64,000 nt of DNA from Setophaga petechia (Eukaryota; Chordata; Aves; Passeriformes; Parulidae), in contig JANCRA010000012.1 of assembly GCA_024362935.1 (NCBI GenBank), forward strand, positions 8,680,001 to 8,744,000, given 5' to 3'. Position 1 is the first letter of the stretch, and the number at the start of each line of letters is the position of its first letter. Positions 51,131-62,947 of the stretch are shown here, one piece after another. Below the pieces are notes generated by a model. It was not told the origin of the DNA. It saw only the letters and a list, made by a program, of their open reading frames with translations, and did no database searches. Both the position numbers and the translations under genes were made by a program.

Positions 51131-51169
51131 GTCTCATAAGGACAGATAAGGTCTCATAAGGAAGGATAC
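51131..51169. repeat. Imperfect 20-bp tandem duplication
   Basis: GTCTCATAAGGACAGATAAG at 51131-51150 is followed by a near-copy at 51151-51169 that lacks one base and carries one substitution. Confidence 0.8.
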
Positions 51170-52990
51170 TACAAAGGATTGACCAGAACCTCCCATCTGG
51201 GCTGTGGCTGTATCCCATCTGACCTGCTCTGCAGGCTCTTAGCTACATGAACTGGGTTTCCAAGACCCCAGCAGATATGAGCAGAGGGTTTTTATGCTGC
51301 TATTGCAACACCAGTTTTTCCAAGAATTTTAGCTGAGCTCACCACTGCTCCACTCAGGCTCCTTGGAAAAAGGTCATTCTGGCCCCACTTTGGGAAAGTG
51401 CTTATTTCTTCATCAGAAACTGGCGTCCCGATCCAACCTCAGTGATGTAAGGCACAGATAGGGTGGGGCCCTCATGTTTGGTCTCGGCCAAGTCAGCAAT
51501 AAGGACACACCTGCAGCACTCTGTCAGCAGGGATTTTATTTTTGCTACAGCTAAAGCAACAATTTTTTTTCCTAAAAATTTTATTAAATGTTTACTGGGA
51601 TAACTACTACACTCTCAGCCAAAACTGCTACCTGGTAAAACTTTTCAAAGTAGAAGCTGACCCAGGGTTTGCACTTTGATATTGCAGTAGAAATGCTGCC
51701 TGGGACTGTTGGAAAAGAATGAAGGTCCTCAGGCAGTGCTAGGTGTTTAAAAAGCAGCTCATAATCATGTGTTTTGTTTCCAGCTCAAGGCTTTTAGTGC
51801 ATGGTCCTCGCTAAAGGGTCAGCTTAGTTTCCAGGCACTGTGTAGGCCTATGTGGTACAAACCAGAGGCAGCTCACTCACAGCATACAGTGCAAGAATCT
51901 TTGGGTCTCATGAGTAGGAAGGACCCTAATTAAAGGAAGTAAAATGAGATCGCACTTAAAAATACTTTAATGCATTAAAATCTTGCATGTTGAATGCAAA
52001 AATGTTTAACATGTGAACACTTTTAATATTGAAATATCTTGATTAGACTATGAAATAAAAGTATTTTGTTCTGGCGGTGCCCAAACAAAACTTTTAGCCT
52101 TATCTAAATGGGTGTTTACATTCTTTTCCTGTTAAATGTCACTGAAATCATCCGGTTTGCTGGGGTATCTGGGTTTCAACACAGCTGTGTTTACTCATGC
52201 ACACCATTCTGTTAGAAAATTCTCAGCTCTTTTAAGCTATGACTATTGGCTAATATAGAAGCAGTTAACTTACCTGCTGTATGAATTTGCTCTACGAAAT
52301 TACTCAACAGCATTATTTTAATAAAAGCTGCACCAATGCATATATATTTGAAACCTGGATAGAAACATCTTACACATCTCTTATGGAATGAAGACTGTGG
52401 ACAGCCTTAAGAGGTTTTGCCCTTTTTCAGTTCCCACACATTTATTAGTATATGTGATGCAAAATTTTACTGTAAAATTTAGGAGATTCAGGTTGCAATG
52501 TGCCAGAAAGGGTAGCAGTATGGAGGAAAAGGAAGAAAGTCAGTTCCAGATCCTCTGACTGGTCCTGAGCTCCTCTGGCAAAATGTGGTGCACACACTGC
52601 CCTGTATTTACAGTTTCCTTTATCATGAGATGGAAGGACAGGACAGATACCAGAAAAACTTGTAGACTCTCTGACTGCACAGAGGGACAGAAAATGGAAA
52701 TAGTCTTTAAGTCCTGACACTGTATGAATACACAAGGTGAATGAGGGAAAGAGTCTTCTGAGTTATTGTTCTGTAACTGCACATGCAAGAAGTGACAGAA
52801 GTAAAAGCATTTTTTCCCCTTGGGAATGTTATTCTTTCAGAAAGCCTTGTTTCCCTCCTGCCATGATATGGTGACAACCTGTTATAAACATGAACAGCAC
52901 AATGAGTAGTATGTCCTAGTTAGAGGGTCAGGAACAAAGCTCCTTAACTCACAGAGAGAAGTGGCTTTTTGAATTCATTTATATCATCTC

Positions 52991-53026
52991 AGTGCAATGA
53001 CAATTCTCAGCACAATGACAATTCTC
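52991..53026. repeat. 18-bp tandem duplication
   Basis: AGTGCAATGACAATTCTC at 52991-53008 is followed by AGCACAATGACAATTCTC at 53009-53026. The copies differ at two bases. Confidence 0.85.
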
Positions 53027-53824
53027 AAGGAGCCATTTCAGTTTTTAATTTTAGCATTATTATTATTATTTTCTTATTTCTTGCATTCTAGCAGCTGAAG
53101 TTGATAGCAAAGGTAGAACCATAGAGCGTAATTATTACAGTTGCTGCTCTGATTTTGGTTTAAGATCCTTGAAGCCAAAGCCTTTATGTGCTGCAAATCA
53201 AGGGCACTCTGCTGAGTGCTTTCCTGGCTTCCAGAGACTGATCACCAGTGACAGCTAAAGATCTCATCTATTATTTATCAGCTTTATCATATTTTGAGTT
53301 TTGTAGGCAGTGGAGTAATAAAACACCTCTGCATGGAAATGGTTCAACATCACAGGGATTGATCCAGCAATATCCTGGCCAGCATTTAGGTAGAGAACAT
53401 GGACACTGGAAGCTTTATGGAAGAGGTGGTTTGCCAAATGCTGGAGTTTCTTTATTGATCACCTCTCATAACGTCTTTCCCTTTTTAAAAACCTGGAACA
53501 GTCATCCATGCTGAAAATCAGAAAAGGCACTTTCATTGCCCATTTCTGCAGAACATGGTGCTCAACCATATGCCAGACACTACTGTTATTGACAGGAGTG
53601 CTACACCAACTTGGAAAAATGACTGATGCTAGGTTAAATTTCCATGGAAAGGCCTGTCTGCTTCCCTGCCACTCCAGGATACCCCATTTGTGGAAGCAGA
53701 TGCCTCCTACCAACCTGACACCCAGTGCCTGATGTCCTGCTCCAGGAGGGGCTGTCCATGGCAGACCCCATAAGAAGGGCATTCAGACTCTGTAAAGTAT
53801 CATTTAAAATCCTGTTTATTACAG

Positions 53825-54227
53825 TGTCTTGGTTTCAACTGCAATAGAATTTTCCTCCTAGTTTATGGTACAGTGTTGTGTTTCAGATTTAGTATGAGAA
53901 AGATGTTGATAACACTGATGTTTTATGTTGCTCAGTAGTGTCAGCCCTAAGGTATGGACTTTTTAGCATCTCATGATCTGCCAATGAGCAGGTGCACAAG
54001 AGGCTGGGAGGAAGTGTGGCCAGGACAGGGGACCTGAACTGACCAAAGGGATATTCCATATCATAGAACATCATATCAAGTTAATAAACTGGTGAGAGTT
54101 GGTCAGGAGCCACTGATGGCTCCACTGATGGCTTCTTGGTGTGGTGAACAATTATATTGGGCATCAATTCTTTTTCTAGGGTTTTATTCCTCTCTTTTCT
54201 TCTGTTTGTTCTCTCTCTTTTCATTAC

Positions 54228-54272
<45 letters not shown>

Positions 54273-54443
54273 CATCATCATCATCATAATTATATTTTAT
54301 TTTAATTACTAAACTGTTATCTCACTAGTTTTACGTTTTTCTGATTCTCCTGCCATTCCACCAGAGTGAAGGGGGGATGAAGGGGGAAGTGGAGCAAGCA
54401 GCTGCGTGGTACCTCAGTTGCCATCTGGGGTTAAATCCCAACA
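53825..54443 (+). mobile_element. Avian ERVL-type solo LTR, near complete
   Basis: The element starts TGTCTTGGTTTCAACTG (53825) and ends GGGGTTAAATCCCAACA (54427-54443), so it has the TG...CA ends of a retroviral LTR. Inside, in order, are TTTAGTATGAGAAAGATG, ATGTTGATAACACTGATG, GAGCAGGTGCACAAGAGGC, CCAAAGGGATATTCCATA, a TATA-like TTAATAAACTGG (54081), GGTGAACAATTATATTGGGC, an ATT microsatellite, CTAAACTGTTATCTCA, and GCAGCTGCGTGGTACCTCAG. This order matches the well-known chicken and songbird ERVL LTR. No gag, pol or env relic adjoins it, so it is a solo LTR left by recombination between two LTRs. The flanks TACAG and TGGAG could be a decayed 5-bp target duplication. Moderate divergence means it is not recent. 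Confidence 0.92.
54228..54288. repeat. ATT / ATC trinucleotide microsatellite inside the LTR
   Basis: About 15 TAT/ATT units are followed by five ATC units. The family consensus also carries an ATT run here, so the array expanded from a seed present at insertion. It is likely length-polymorphic. Confidence 0.95.
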
Positions 54444-57400
54444 TGGAGAAAACACTATAAAAATCTTACATCCCTTCAGACAGCAGGAGCCCTGAGCTGT
54501 GCACCCACGTGCAGCACATCGTGCTGACCCCTCCACACAGAGGATTGCACCAGTTGAGTGATTTGAACTGTTACAGGATTTTCTTACATGATAGCTGCTC
54601 TGCTCCTCATTTCTACTGTGTCAAACAGTGGGGATGTTCAAATCAAAGCTTCACGTTGCACTTTTGGACAAAGGCATGGCCATGCTGGTGATGTAATTGC
54701 TGGTGCCAAATGGGAGATGCCCTCAGACTCCTGCATTACACCTGGCAGTGAAATTTGCCCTGAGGCTGCAGGCTACTCCAGTGCACACACAGGCTAAGTG
54801 CTCCATGGGTCACAAGGTCTTCTGAGCTCAGTGCTTCCCCAGTCAGGATCTCTACAAGGATGCTTCCCTGCACCCTGGTCTCTTACAGAAGCTGTCCTGG
54901 CTGGCAGTGCTGCACATGGGGAGCTCCTAGGGGCACCTGCAGCAGCTCCATGGGCTGCAGTCCTGCTCCATGCCCTGACGTTATGTGCCAGTTATCCTGC
55001 AGGCACACACCAGGCTCCCAGTGGTGGGAATATGGCTCAGGCATATGGGCTAATCCACTGCCCCTTGTTGTGAGATCACTGTCTTCTCAGCACATCTTTC
55101 AGCAAATTGCTAGGGAGGTTTGAGACACCTGTAAATGCCCTTTAGCAGGCGAAAACTGAACCTCGATTCAGTGTTGTCAAACTCCTGTATGTTGTCACTA
55201 GGCAGATGTTCTTTAAACAATGTAGAGTTACACCTCAATGACACGAATGACCTGAGTGTCTTTGTACACCAGCTGATTCATGCTGGCATTTTTATTATTC
55301 TGCAGCTATTGTAGGAAAATAGGGTCCAGATCCCCTGTCACACCACCCAGCTCTGTCATTGCTGAGGCCTCTGCCAAGGAAGTGGAAGAGGCTACCGAGC
55401 CAGAAGAGCAGCCCCCCTGCTCCTCAGCACTTGGGGTGCGCTGGTGCAATCAGGTACAGGGTGTGCACAGACTGAGCCCTCCTGCTGATGACAAATATTT
55501 CAGCCCTGACAACAGACCATGGTACACATGGCAGGGCTAAGGCAGTGACCTCCCAGAGCACCTGATGGATGCTGCAGAGTTTTTCTTGTCCTTTCAGTGC
55601 AAGCTGGGTAGAAGCTGGCAATGTGGAAGAGACATTGTTCATGGGGACCCAAACCATAATGGGGGTGGAGGGTGGTGGCTGGCAGGCAGCAGGGGCCGCC
55701 AGGAGCACCCTGGAGCACTGTGTTTGATGGGCTGGCACTTGCAAAACACAGATGCCTCAGTTCAGTGCTCCACAATGTCTCTACTTGCAGAAAGCAACAT
55801 TGCCCCTCCTTGATCAGTGCTCTCATGTCTCTTTGACCAGGGCAATTTTACTTTTCTTGCTCTGAAATATCTTTGAACAAAGTTGCCTTAACCTCTACAG
55901 AGGGTTATTACAAGTTACTCAGGCATGCCTGGAGTGTGCAGTGGGGCTGCTCAGGCTTCAAAAATCAGATTATAAATCTGGAGGAATGTGTTCTTGAGGC
56001 GTGAGTCACCTTAGCTGTGACATATTCATTTGGACTGCTTCTGCTTAAAATAGAAACTCTGAGCATCATACAGCAGCAGGAGGTGACAAGGGACGAATGA
56101 AAGCCTCCAAGCACTTCATCCCAAAGGAAACACAGCAGAGGATGTGCCCAGCCCCAGCAGCAAGGAGCTGTATCCATCTATCTTGCAGGTTCAGATGTGT
56201 GGGCTCCTGCCCTAGGTACATGGCACAGCATAGAGTGCCTCAGGAGTCACAGAAACCTGTGCTGACATGACCTAAAAGAAAATACTATTTTGAACTGTCC
56301 CTCATAGCTGCCAGGCGAAACCTTTAGCTGCAGTGCTTGCAGCCTGAGTGGGGCTCTGGTGTGGGAGCAGGGAGCTTCTCAAGGGATCCCACAACTGTGC
56401 CCAGAGCTTCTGCCTCCAGTCCTGACATTTGCCCAGAGCACATCTGGCATGGGCTGAGCTGTCCCTGTGCCCTGCAGCAGGGCTCAGTGCCACAGCCCAG
56501 CCCTGGTGTGCAGGGAGGTGGTGAGGGTGCACTGGTGGGCAGGCTGTCCCCCAGATGGGATCCCAGAGCCTGACACAGCCAACAGCAGGGAGCACTGCCT
56601 TGGGGTGCCTGAGGAGGAGCAGCCTCTCCTGAGGTGAGGCAAGCCTGACCTGACAGTGCCTCCAGGAAGGGTTTGCAGCAGCAGTGAAGGATTATGTTGG
56701 ATGTGATTCAATGGCACTTCCCTGAGGAGCCATGGCTGCATGCTGCCCTGTCCCACAGCCAGCCACTGCCCTCGGCAAACAGTGGAACCAAACAACCTAG
56801 AACCTGTCCTTGTCTTTGTACCACACTGAGTCAGGGCCTGAGATGAGGGGAAGAGCAAAGCACCAGTTTGGCAACTCTTTTTAGTCAATGAGTAAGCAAG
56901 GTCTGACAACAATATGTTGACCATCGCATCATTGCTAGTGGTGTCTCCTGATTTACAAGTCCCCAGCTTGACTTCAGCAGAGGATTGGACACTTGTGTAA
57001 TGCACCTCTGTTGTTATACAACTAACTCCAGCCACACATTTTCTGGTTTCACTTGTGATTCATATCACAACTGAAAGGTTCTCAGTGGGTCCTCCCAGAC
57101 AAAAGTCACACTGCATTATTTAGGTAAAGATTCAAAGTGGTCAGACCCTTAAGCAGCAACAGGCACATCATACAAATTGACAGCAGTTAATATTTACGGG
57201 ATAAAAGCTCACAGAAGATTAGTAAAGTCATTAGTAAAGATGATCTGAGCAACAATTCCAAAACCAGAAGCAAGACCTTCCAGATTAAAGGGACAGCAAA
57301 GACTTCTCAGTGTCTGACAATGAAGTTTGCTACTTTCCCTTGTACATCCTCTTGCACAATGCTGCGTGTACAGCTTAGACTGAAAGCTTCTGACCCTAAA

Positions 57401-58539
57401 ATCAGGCTTTATGTCACATGCCTCAATGAAAGGACTTGTAATAGGCTAATCCCAAAGCTATCTAGTTCATGGAATGCTTTCCTGGAATTTGTGCAACAAC
57501 CAAATATTGCAGCCTGATGCTTCCTAAGTTGCCTTATGGTCTGTAGGACGTGGGTCCATGGGCAATTTTTGTTTCAGATACAATTCTGACTTGCTGACTG
57601 ATAACTTTTGCAGTCCCAAATTTTAGTGGCACGCAATGTAGGACTCTGAGAACTGTACCATGAAGGAAAAGTTGCCGAAACAGGAACACAAAGAGAAGAA
57701 CAGACAAACCCTGTGGCCTCTCCTTAATCTGTAATATGTGTTTTTGACCTGCAGTCCAGGGAATGTCTCTCCTTAATTTGCTCCCATGCTGCACCCTGGT
57801 GTCGAAGCCCACGAGCTATCACTGGACATTCATGCTGCACCTCCTGCTTGGCAGCCCCAGCATAAACCCAGCTGGAGAGCGGGACAGGGGTCCCACTTTT
57901 GGGGACAAGGATACCATTTGACTTAGTTAATTTCTGGAAACCATCCTCACATACCGAGCATGCCCCTGGCCAGGCATCTGACCTGGTACTTGCCCCAGAG
58001 TTACAGCCCAGACCAAGAGTCTACAAAATCAGGGGGGTAGTATGGGGGAGTGGTGTTTAATACATCACATTTGTCATCCCAGATGATGTCCTAACTGCAG
58101 GCTTGTTTGTGGAGCCAGAGTTAAGCTGGGACTGGATGCAAATTGGGGCTCAGCCTCCTCACATTCTGACAGGGGAATATTGCCCAGAACAAGAGGCAGG
58201 GAGAGGGCAACTGAGGAGGACACACCACAGGAGAGGTGCAGAGGTGTGCAGTCATGGCCTGAATGATGCTGGTCTATAGGGGACATGGAAATTCTTCCTG
58301 TGGCCACTGAGCTCAGGTGTAATCCCAACACAGAGGAAGGCTTAATGCAGGGTGGTTGTTGTGGGGCTGGGACTACCTGGTGCAGTCCTTGATACCCTTG
58401 GGGTCTTGTGATCCCTCAGCCTTGCGTCCCAGAAGGTCTGTGAAACAAGAAATCCTGCTAACAAGCCTCCCATAACCACACCATAACTACACAAGTTAAT
58501 CCTTCACTCCCCTCCTCCCTGCATCTGCAGGGGCTGAGC
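54444..58539. other. Unique noncoding DNA
   Basis: No gene supported. 54780-56780 is GC-richer and holds many overlapping frames, including a 183-codon minus-strand frame at 56484-57035, none with a domain or signal peptide. TGTGATTCATATCACA near 57054-57069 is a short palindrome. No mobile element recognised. Confidence 0.5.
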
Positions 58540-58970
58540 TCTTTCTCTCACAATATGACAAATCCTTCTGCAGAATTAATTTGATTGATATTTAAATCAG
58601 AAGCTTTCAACCTGCAGCCCATTAAATCCCACTGGTACAAGGTAAGTAGCCAAAAAATGTGAAGCCTATTATCAGAAGGCTTAAAATTGTTGCACGGGGA
58701 TCCCATATCTGTTGGGGAAAATGTCTGGGCCCATAAATATAAAATAGTCGACAGCCTCCCAGATGTGTATTTGCCTGTGAGACAGCCAATATTTTGGTGG
58801 AACAGCCTTCCTACAGAGTTAGAGTTTAGCCATGAGATAAAAATAGCCGTGGCTAACATTTGGAAAAATCATGTATGTTTTGCAAATTTATAAAAAGCTA
58901 TTATGCAAACTCAGTTGTGTCATGGCTGTGTCATTTAGTATCCCATTTAAAATTTGGCCAACCCAACTGG
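58540..58970. promoter_or_regulatory. Candidate conserved enhancer (CNE)
   Basis: An AT-rich but complex block contains TTGATTGATATTTAAATC (a PBX/HOX-type TGATTGAT), AAATATAAAATAGTCGAC, CATGAGATAAAAATAGCC (GATA-like), ATTATGCAAACTCAG (octamer-like ATGCAAA) and CATTTAAAATTTGGCC. CpG is rare and there is no repeat. Frames are open on both strands (58687-58893 + and 58548-58859 -), which may be coincidence. This is the most enhancer-like stretch I see, judged by texture alone. Confidence 0.35.
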
Positions 58971-59561
58971 CTAGGCCACCTCTTTTATAATTTTGAAGAA
59001 AAAAAAAATGCAAAGTTATGTGGGTTCTGTGTGGGGCTCTCTTTGGTTTCTTGCAGGTTTCTAGCTCTTTCTCCATTGCTTAACTGCTTGAATAATACAT
59101 TACAATTATAATTCAAGGAGAAAAGCCTTTTGTGGCTGTCAGCAGTGGTAGAAAATGTTTTACCAGTAAAGTCAGGCAGGTATTTTCGTTGGTGACTGAG
59201 GAAGAGCAGGAGGTGAAGCCATGTGAAGCTGTTTCTATGTTCCAACTTTCATTAACAAGACAAGGCAGGGACTGTATTTGCTCCCTGAGCGATTGGTGGT
59301 TGATACTGCACCACAATTTCATGCTGCACAAGGAAAGCTCAGTTTGCACTCTCTGAAGGTTGAGACTGAGTTAAGCAGATGCTGCTGTTTCACCCATTCC
59401 ATAGGGACATTCAACATATAAAAAAAGTTTTTTGGCTGTGCACTTATCTTGCTACATCCATAGATACTGAGGATAACACAGAATCAGACAACATTAATGA
59501 CATGAAATTACTCTTAGCTCTATGCAGTGATGATGGCAGATGTCCATGTTGAAGTAGGCAG
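58971..59561. other. Unique noncoding DNA
   Basis: AT-rich, with short frames on both strands and no recognised gene or repeat. Confidence 0.45.
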
Positions 59562-59672
59562 ATGCTATTTGCCTTGGTTTGCAGATGTGGAAACTGAAGC
59601 ACAAGGGTGAGCTGCTCAAGATTGCAGGAAATAACTGGCAGGACTGCAACTAGGACCCAGTCCTGCTTTTTT
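59562..59672 (-). mobile_element. MIR/CORE-SINE fragment, antisense
   Basis: The + strand reads GCAGATGTGGAAACTGAAGC (59581 onward), then GAGCTGCTCAAGATTGCAGG and GACTGCAACTAGGACCCAG. This follows the reverse complement of the CORE-SINE/MIR central region (the landmark being a CAGATGAGGAAACTGAGGC-type sequence, followed by the TTGCCCAAGGTCA and ACCCAGGTC parts). About 110 bases survive. MIR-type SINEs are ancient amniote tRNA-derived elements mobilised by L2, so this copy predates birds. Several such copies in other species were taken up as enhancers. Confidence 0.7.
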
Positions 59673-62600
59673 TTTTCTTTTTCTAGAATGCCCTTGTGTA
59701 ACATGTTGCCTGACTTTGTATTATGCCTCCATAGCTTGCCTCTGCACTGCTGAACTTCTGACGTGTCACGTGTTGCTGTGGGTCAGCGACTGGGGCATCC
59801 CCGGGGGCTGAAATGGTTGATCTCCCCTTCACCTTGGACATGAGTTAGCCACACTCCTGATCCCTTTCTCCCTGCAACACTTTAAACACCTTGACCACAC
59901 TGAGCTTCCTACAAAAGCACCTTCATCCCTGGAAGTTATTTAAGAAAATGTTCTGTAGCTTTTCTTCCGAAGTGCTATAATGGCAACTGGGCAGGAGGTT
60001 GGATCAGCTGATTTTCTGGCATCTGCTCCAGTCCAACCTGATTTTATCTGAATGAATAAAAAAATGCTGACATCCTATTTTCTGGCTGTGATTGTGCTGA
60101 GGAGCCTCAGCTGTTTGTCACCTGTCATCTCATGAGTTGTAGTGGCTCCAGTCCTTCTCTTCCAGAGCCATCACTGCTGGAACCCCCTGGAGGCAACCAG
60201 TGACTTGGGACACCAGGGTTGCTGTCTAACCAAGGGCTGATGGTTTGGCTCTTGTAGCCGCTGGGCATGTCAGCAGCAGGAGCCTCTCAGATTAACTCAC
60301 AGCTGTCCAGAGTACTCTTGGTTTTCATGGCACTGGCCCTCCCAGCAGCTTAGCCAAGGTGGAAACACCAAGGAGTGAGGATAGGCAGCTGCTCAGTGCC
60401 CAGGTGAGGAACACCTGGCCCCTGCCTGTGCCTCGCTGCAATTCTGATGGGAGTTAGATCAGAAAAGGCTTTTGGGGTCTGCAGCTTAAGTGCTTTTCTG
60501 GACAAAGGAGGACTCTGCACAGAGGACAGTTATGAAGAATTGAACCTAGATTTCATATTAGCACCTTTTGCACCAGACCACCCCCTGCCTCCCTGCCCCC
60601 ATTAAGGTAGAATGATAATGTTCACATGAGACAAACAAGTTGTTGTCCTTGGCAAGCACTGATATTGACTGAATGGTTTCCCTGGTGTCATAATTTAATT
60701 GAAATCTAAATATAAATCCAATTATTCTCAGCATCTTAGGAATGTGATTTTACTACTACTGTGAGTTTTGAGTTGTCACTGCTTTGAAATCTTTCAAGTT
60801 AGAATTCTTAGACATTACACACATTTATGCCTGTCACATTGCATTCTCCTGCTTCCTTTTGAAAAGAAGGAATCATTAATGTGTTTGGGGTTTTTTTCTC
60901 ACAGGAAAATAAATTTTCTCTTTCTACAATTACATTGAAATAGAGAATAAAAATTGAGCCCTCATGCTTTTTACCAGTAAATTGAACTATTGTACACTGT
61001 TTTTCTCTCCTACTTTGCGCTAACTTATATTTAATGCATGCCACTGTCATTTCTTTTTTTTCTCATCCACTGCAGGAAATTTAGATGGTCCTTTGAATAT
61101 GACACATCATATTTCCATAGACATTGCTTTGCTTTCTCTTAGTTCTTCTGTTCTTTGGAAGTGTCCTTTCCTGCACTTGAAAATATTTCTCATTACTCCA
61201 CAGATCCCAGCATAAAAATGTGTTCCTTTCCATTATGGAAAAGAAAAGCAAGAAAACTTGTGGATTGAAATCAAAGCAATTTAATAAATGAAGGAACAAG
61301 ATAAGAACCCCCACAGGTAGTGCAAAGTAAATCACTCACCATCTCCCACAAACAGGCCAATGTCAAGCCACTCACTGGGCAACAGCGTCTTTAGAAATAT
61401 CCCCTTCTTCCTCCCCCGGTTTTGTTATTGGCCTGATGTTACACAGCATGGAATATCCTTTTGACAAGTTCAGACCAGCTGTCCCAGCAGTGTTCTCTCC
61501 CAGCTCCTTGCCCACTGCCAGCCTACTCACTGGGGGAAAGCAGAGTGCAGAAATGAGAAAGCCTTGATGCTGTGCAAGCATTTTCAGCAATAGCTGAAGC
61601 CCTGGTGTGCTGTCAACACTGGCTTAGCTGCAGATCAAAACACAGCACCATACAGGCTGCTCTGGGGAAAGCTGACTCTATCCTAGCCAGACCCAGCCCA
61701 AATTCCTGCCCAGGGGGGAGAAGGTGGTTGAGACTTTCTCCCCATTCTTACTCCTTTATCCCAAGAATTGGTGGGCTACCGTGGAGGGACAGCCTGGGCA
61801 ATACAGAAAAGAAATTGGGACCCTTCTGACTGGAGGAGCACAATGACTACCAGACCAGTGCCTGCTACTTGTGCTCTTGTTTCTCTGGCATCCCTGGGAT
61901 GTCTGATACCCATTTTTATGCTATCAGACAGCTTCAGCACAAGGGTACATCCATGAGCTACCAGCACATGGCTCCTGGAAGATATGCTTTCAAATCCTCT
62001 TTTGGGACATGAGGGAATTCAATTTACCATGTTTGCCTTAGGTAAAAGAGGTTGGTGTTCAGCATTTCTGCATTTAATGAGACACGATGCCTTTGGTACA
62101 TGCTAGATGTGTTGTGTGAATACTGGATAGAGCCAGCCCAGGCTGGAGCAAAATGTCTGCATCTTTTCTGTGACATGGGCACTGAGAAGCTCCTTCTGAC
62201 AGCCTGGGCCAGCCCCAGCCTTGCCTGAGGGTGCAGCTAGAGGCCTCAAAAAATTTAAACCCCAATATTTGTGTGCCTCAGCCTAGTATTGAGCAGAGGT
62301 ACTCCTCCAGCTGACTTGGTCTGTGATGCCATGTCTCTACTCTCCCATCCATGCTTACAAGCACTTCCTCAGAAAATGTCTGAAAAAATAGTGATCCATT
62401 TCTTTCTGTTCTTTCTTTAAAAATCCATCATGATCTCTAGGCTTCAAGCAGCCAGTGGCCTAAAAACATAACGGGTTCATCTGTGTGCTCTGTTAAAGAC
62501 AATAAGCAAGACATAGGGAAGATTTCAACTTGCAATGGACATTCTTTTGTTGATCTCTTAATGCTTCAGAATGAATCTGGGCATCTTATATCCACGAGGA

Positions 62601-62876
62601 TAACAAAGGCAATTCAGAAACATGTTAACTGTTGCCAAGAGTAGTATGATCTGCCTGTTGTGGAATCAAGATTCAAATAAAAATCCTAGTGTCAGGCAAT
62701 AGCTCTGTTTATTATACTATCTATAAGACCTATAATGAGGCAGAGGAGTGAGGAGGGGGCCTGAAGCTGTAGGAATTTCATAGACTGTCAAATTTCAAGG
62801 TGGAGCATGATCCATCCACATAAATATTTATATTAGAGAGACAAAGCTGCAGCAAATTCTCGGCTGATGGGAAATG
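59673..62876. other. Unique noncoding DNA
   Basis: No gene supported. A T-rich run follows the MIR at 59668-59685. At 59759 the sequence TGACGTGTCACGTGT joins a CRE-like core and a CACGTG E-box. 60640-61080 is AT-rich and CNE-like. The rest is unremarkable. Confidence 0.5.
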
Positions 62877-62947
62877 TCTTCAGCTGATGTGAATTTTCAT
62901 GGCTTGTGCTTTCCAGCAGGGCTGTGACAATTCACATCAGCAGAAGA
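62877..62947 (+). ncRNA. Pre-microRNA-like hairpin, 29-position stem
   Basis: Bases 62877-62905 fold back on 62919-62947 with a 13-nt loop (62906-62918). Of 29 positions, 23 are Watson-Crick, 4 are G-U in + strand RNA (62900, 62901, 62904, 62905) and 2 are single mismatches (62882·62942 and 62896·62928). Total length of 71 nt, stem length and loop size are those of an animal Drosha/Dicer substrate. The wobbles would be mismatches on the minus strand, so + is the favoured strand. The arms start TCTTCAGCTGATGTGAATT and end AATTCACATCAGCAGAAGA. I do not recognise a known microRNA family. Alternatives are a small palindromic MITE or an inverted duplication. Confidence 0.4.

Larger units (their letters stand above)
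48481..53824. other. Unique noncoding DNA
   Basis: No gene or mobile element recognised. Local duplications are GTCTCATAAG-type units at 51131-51169 and an 18-base duplication at 52991-53026. 51930-52200 is an AT-rich, word-dense block (for example TTAATGCATTAAAATC and CTTATCTAAATGGG) that looks like a CNE. A short TTA run lies near 53056-53070. Confidence 0.5.

Noticed and set aside
56484..57035. 183-codon minus-strand open frame
   Set aside because: No motif, signal peptide or family resemblance, and it overlaps a frame on the opposite strand; treated as chance.
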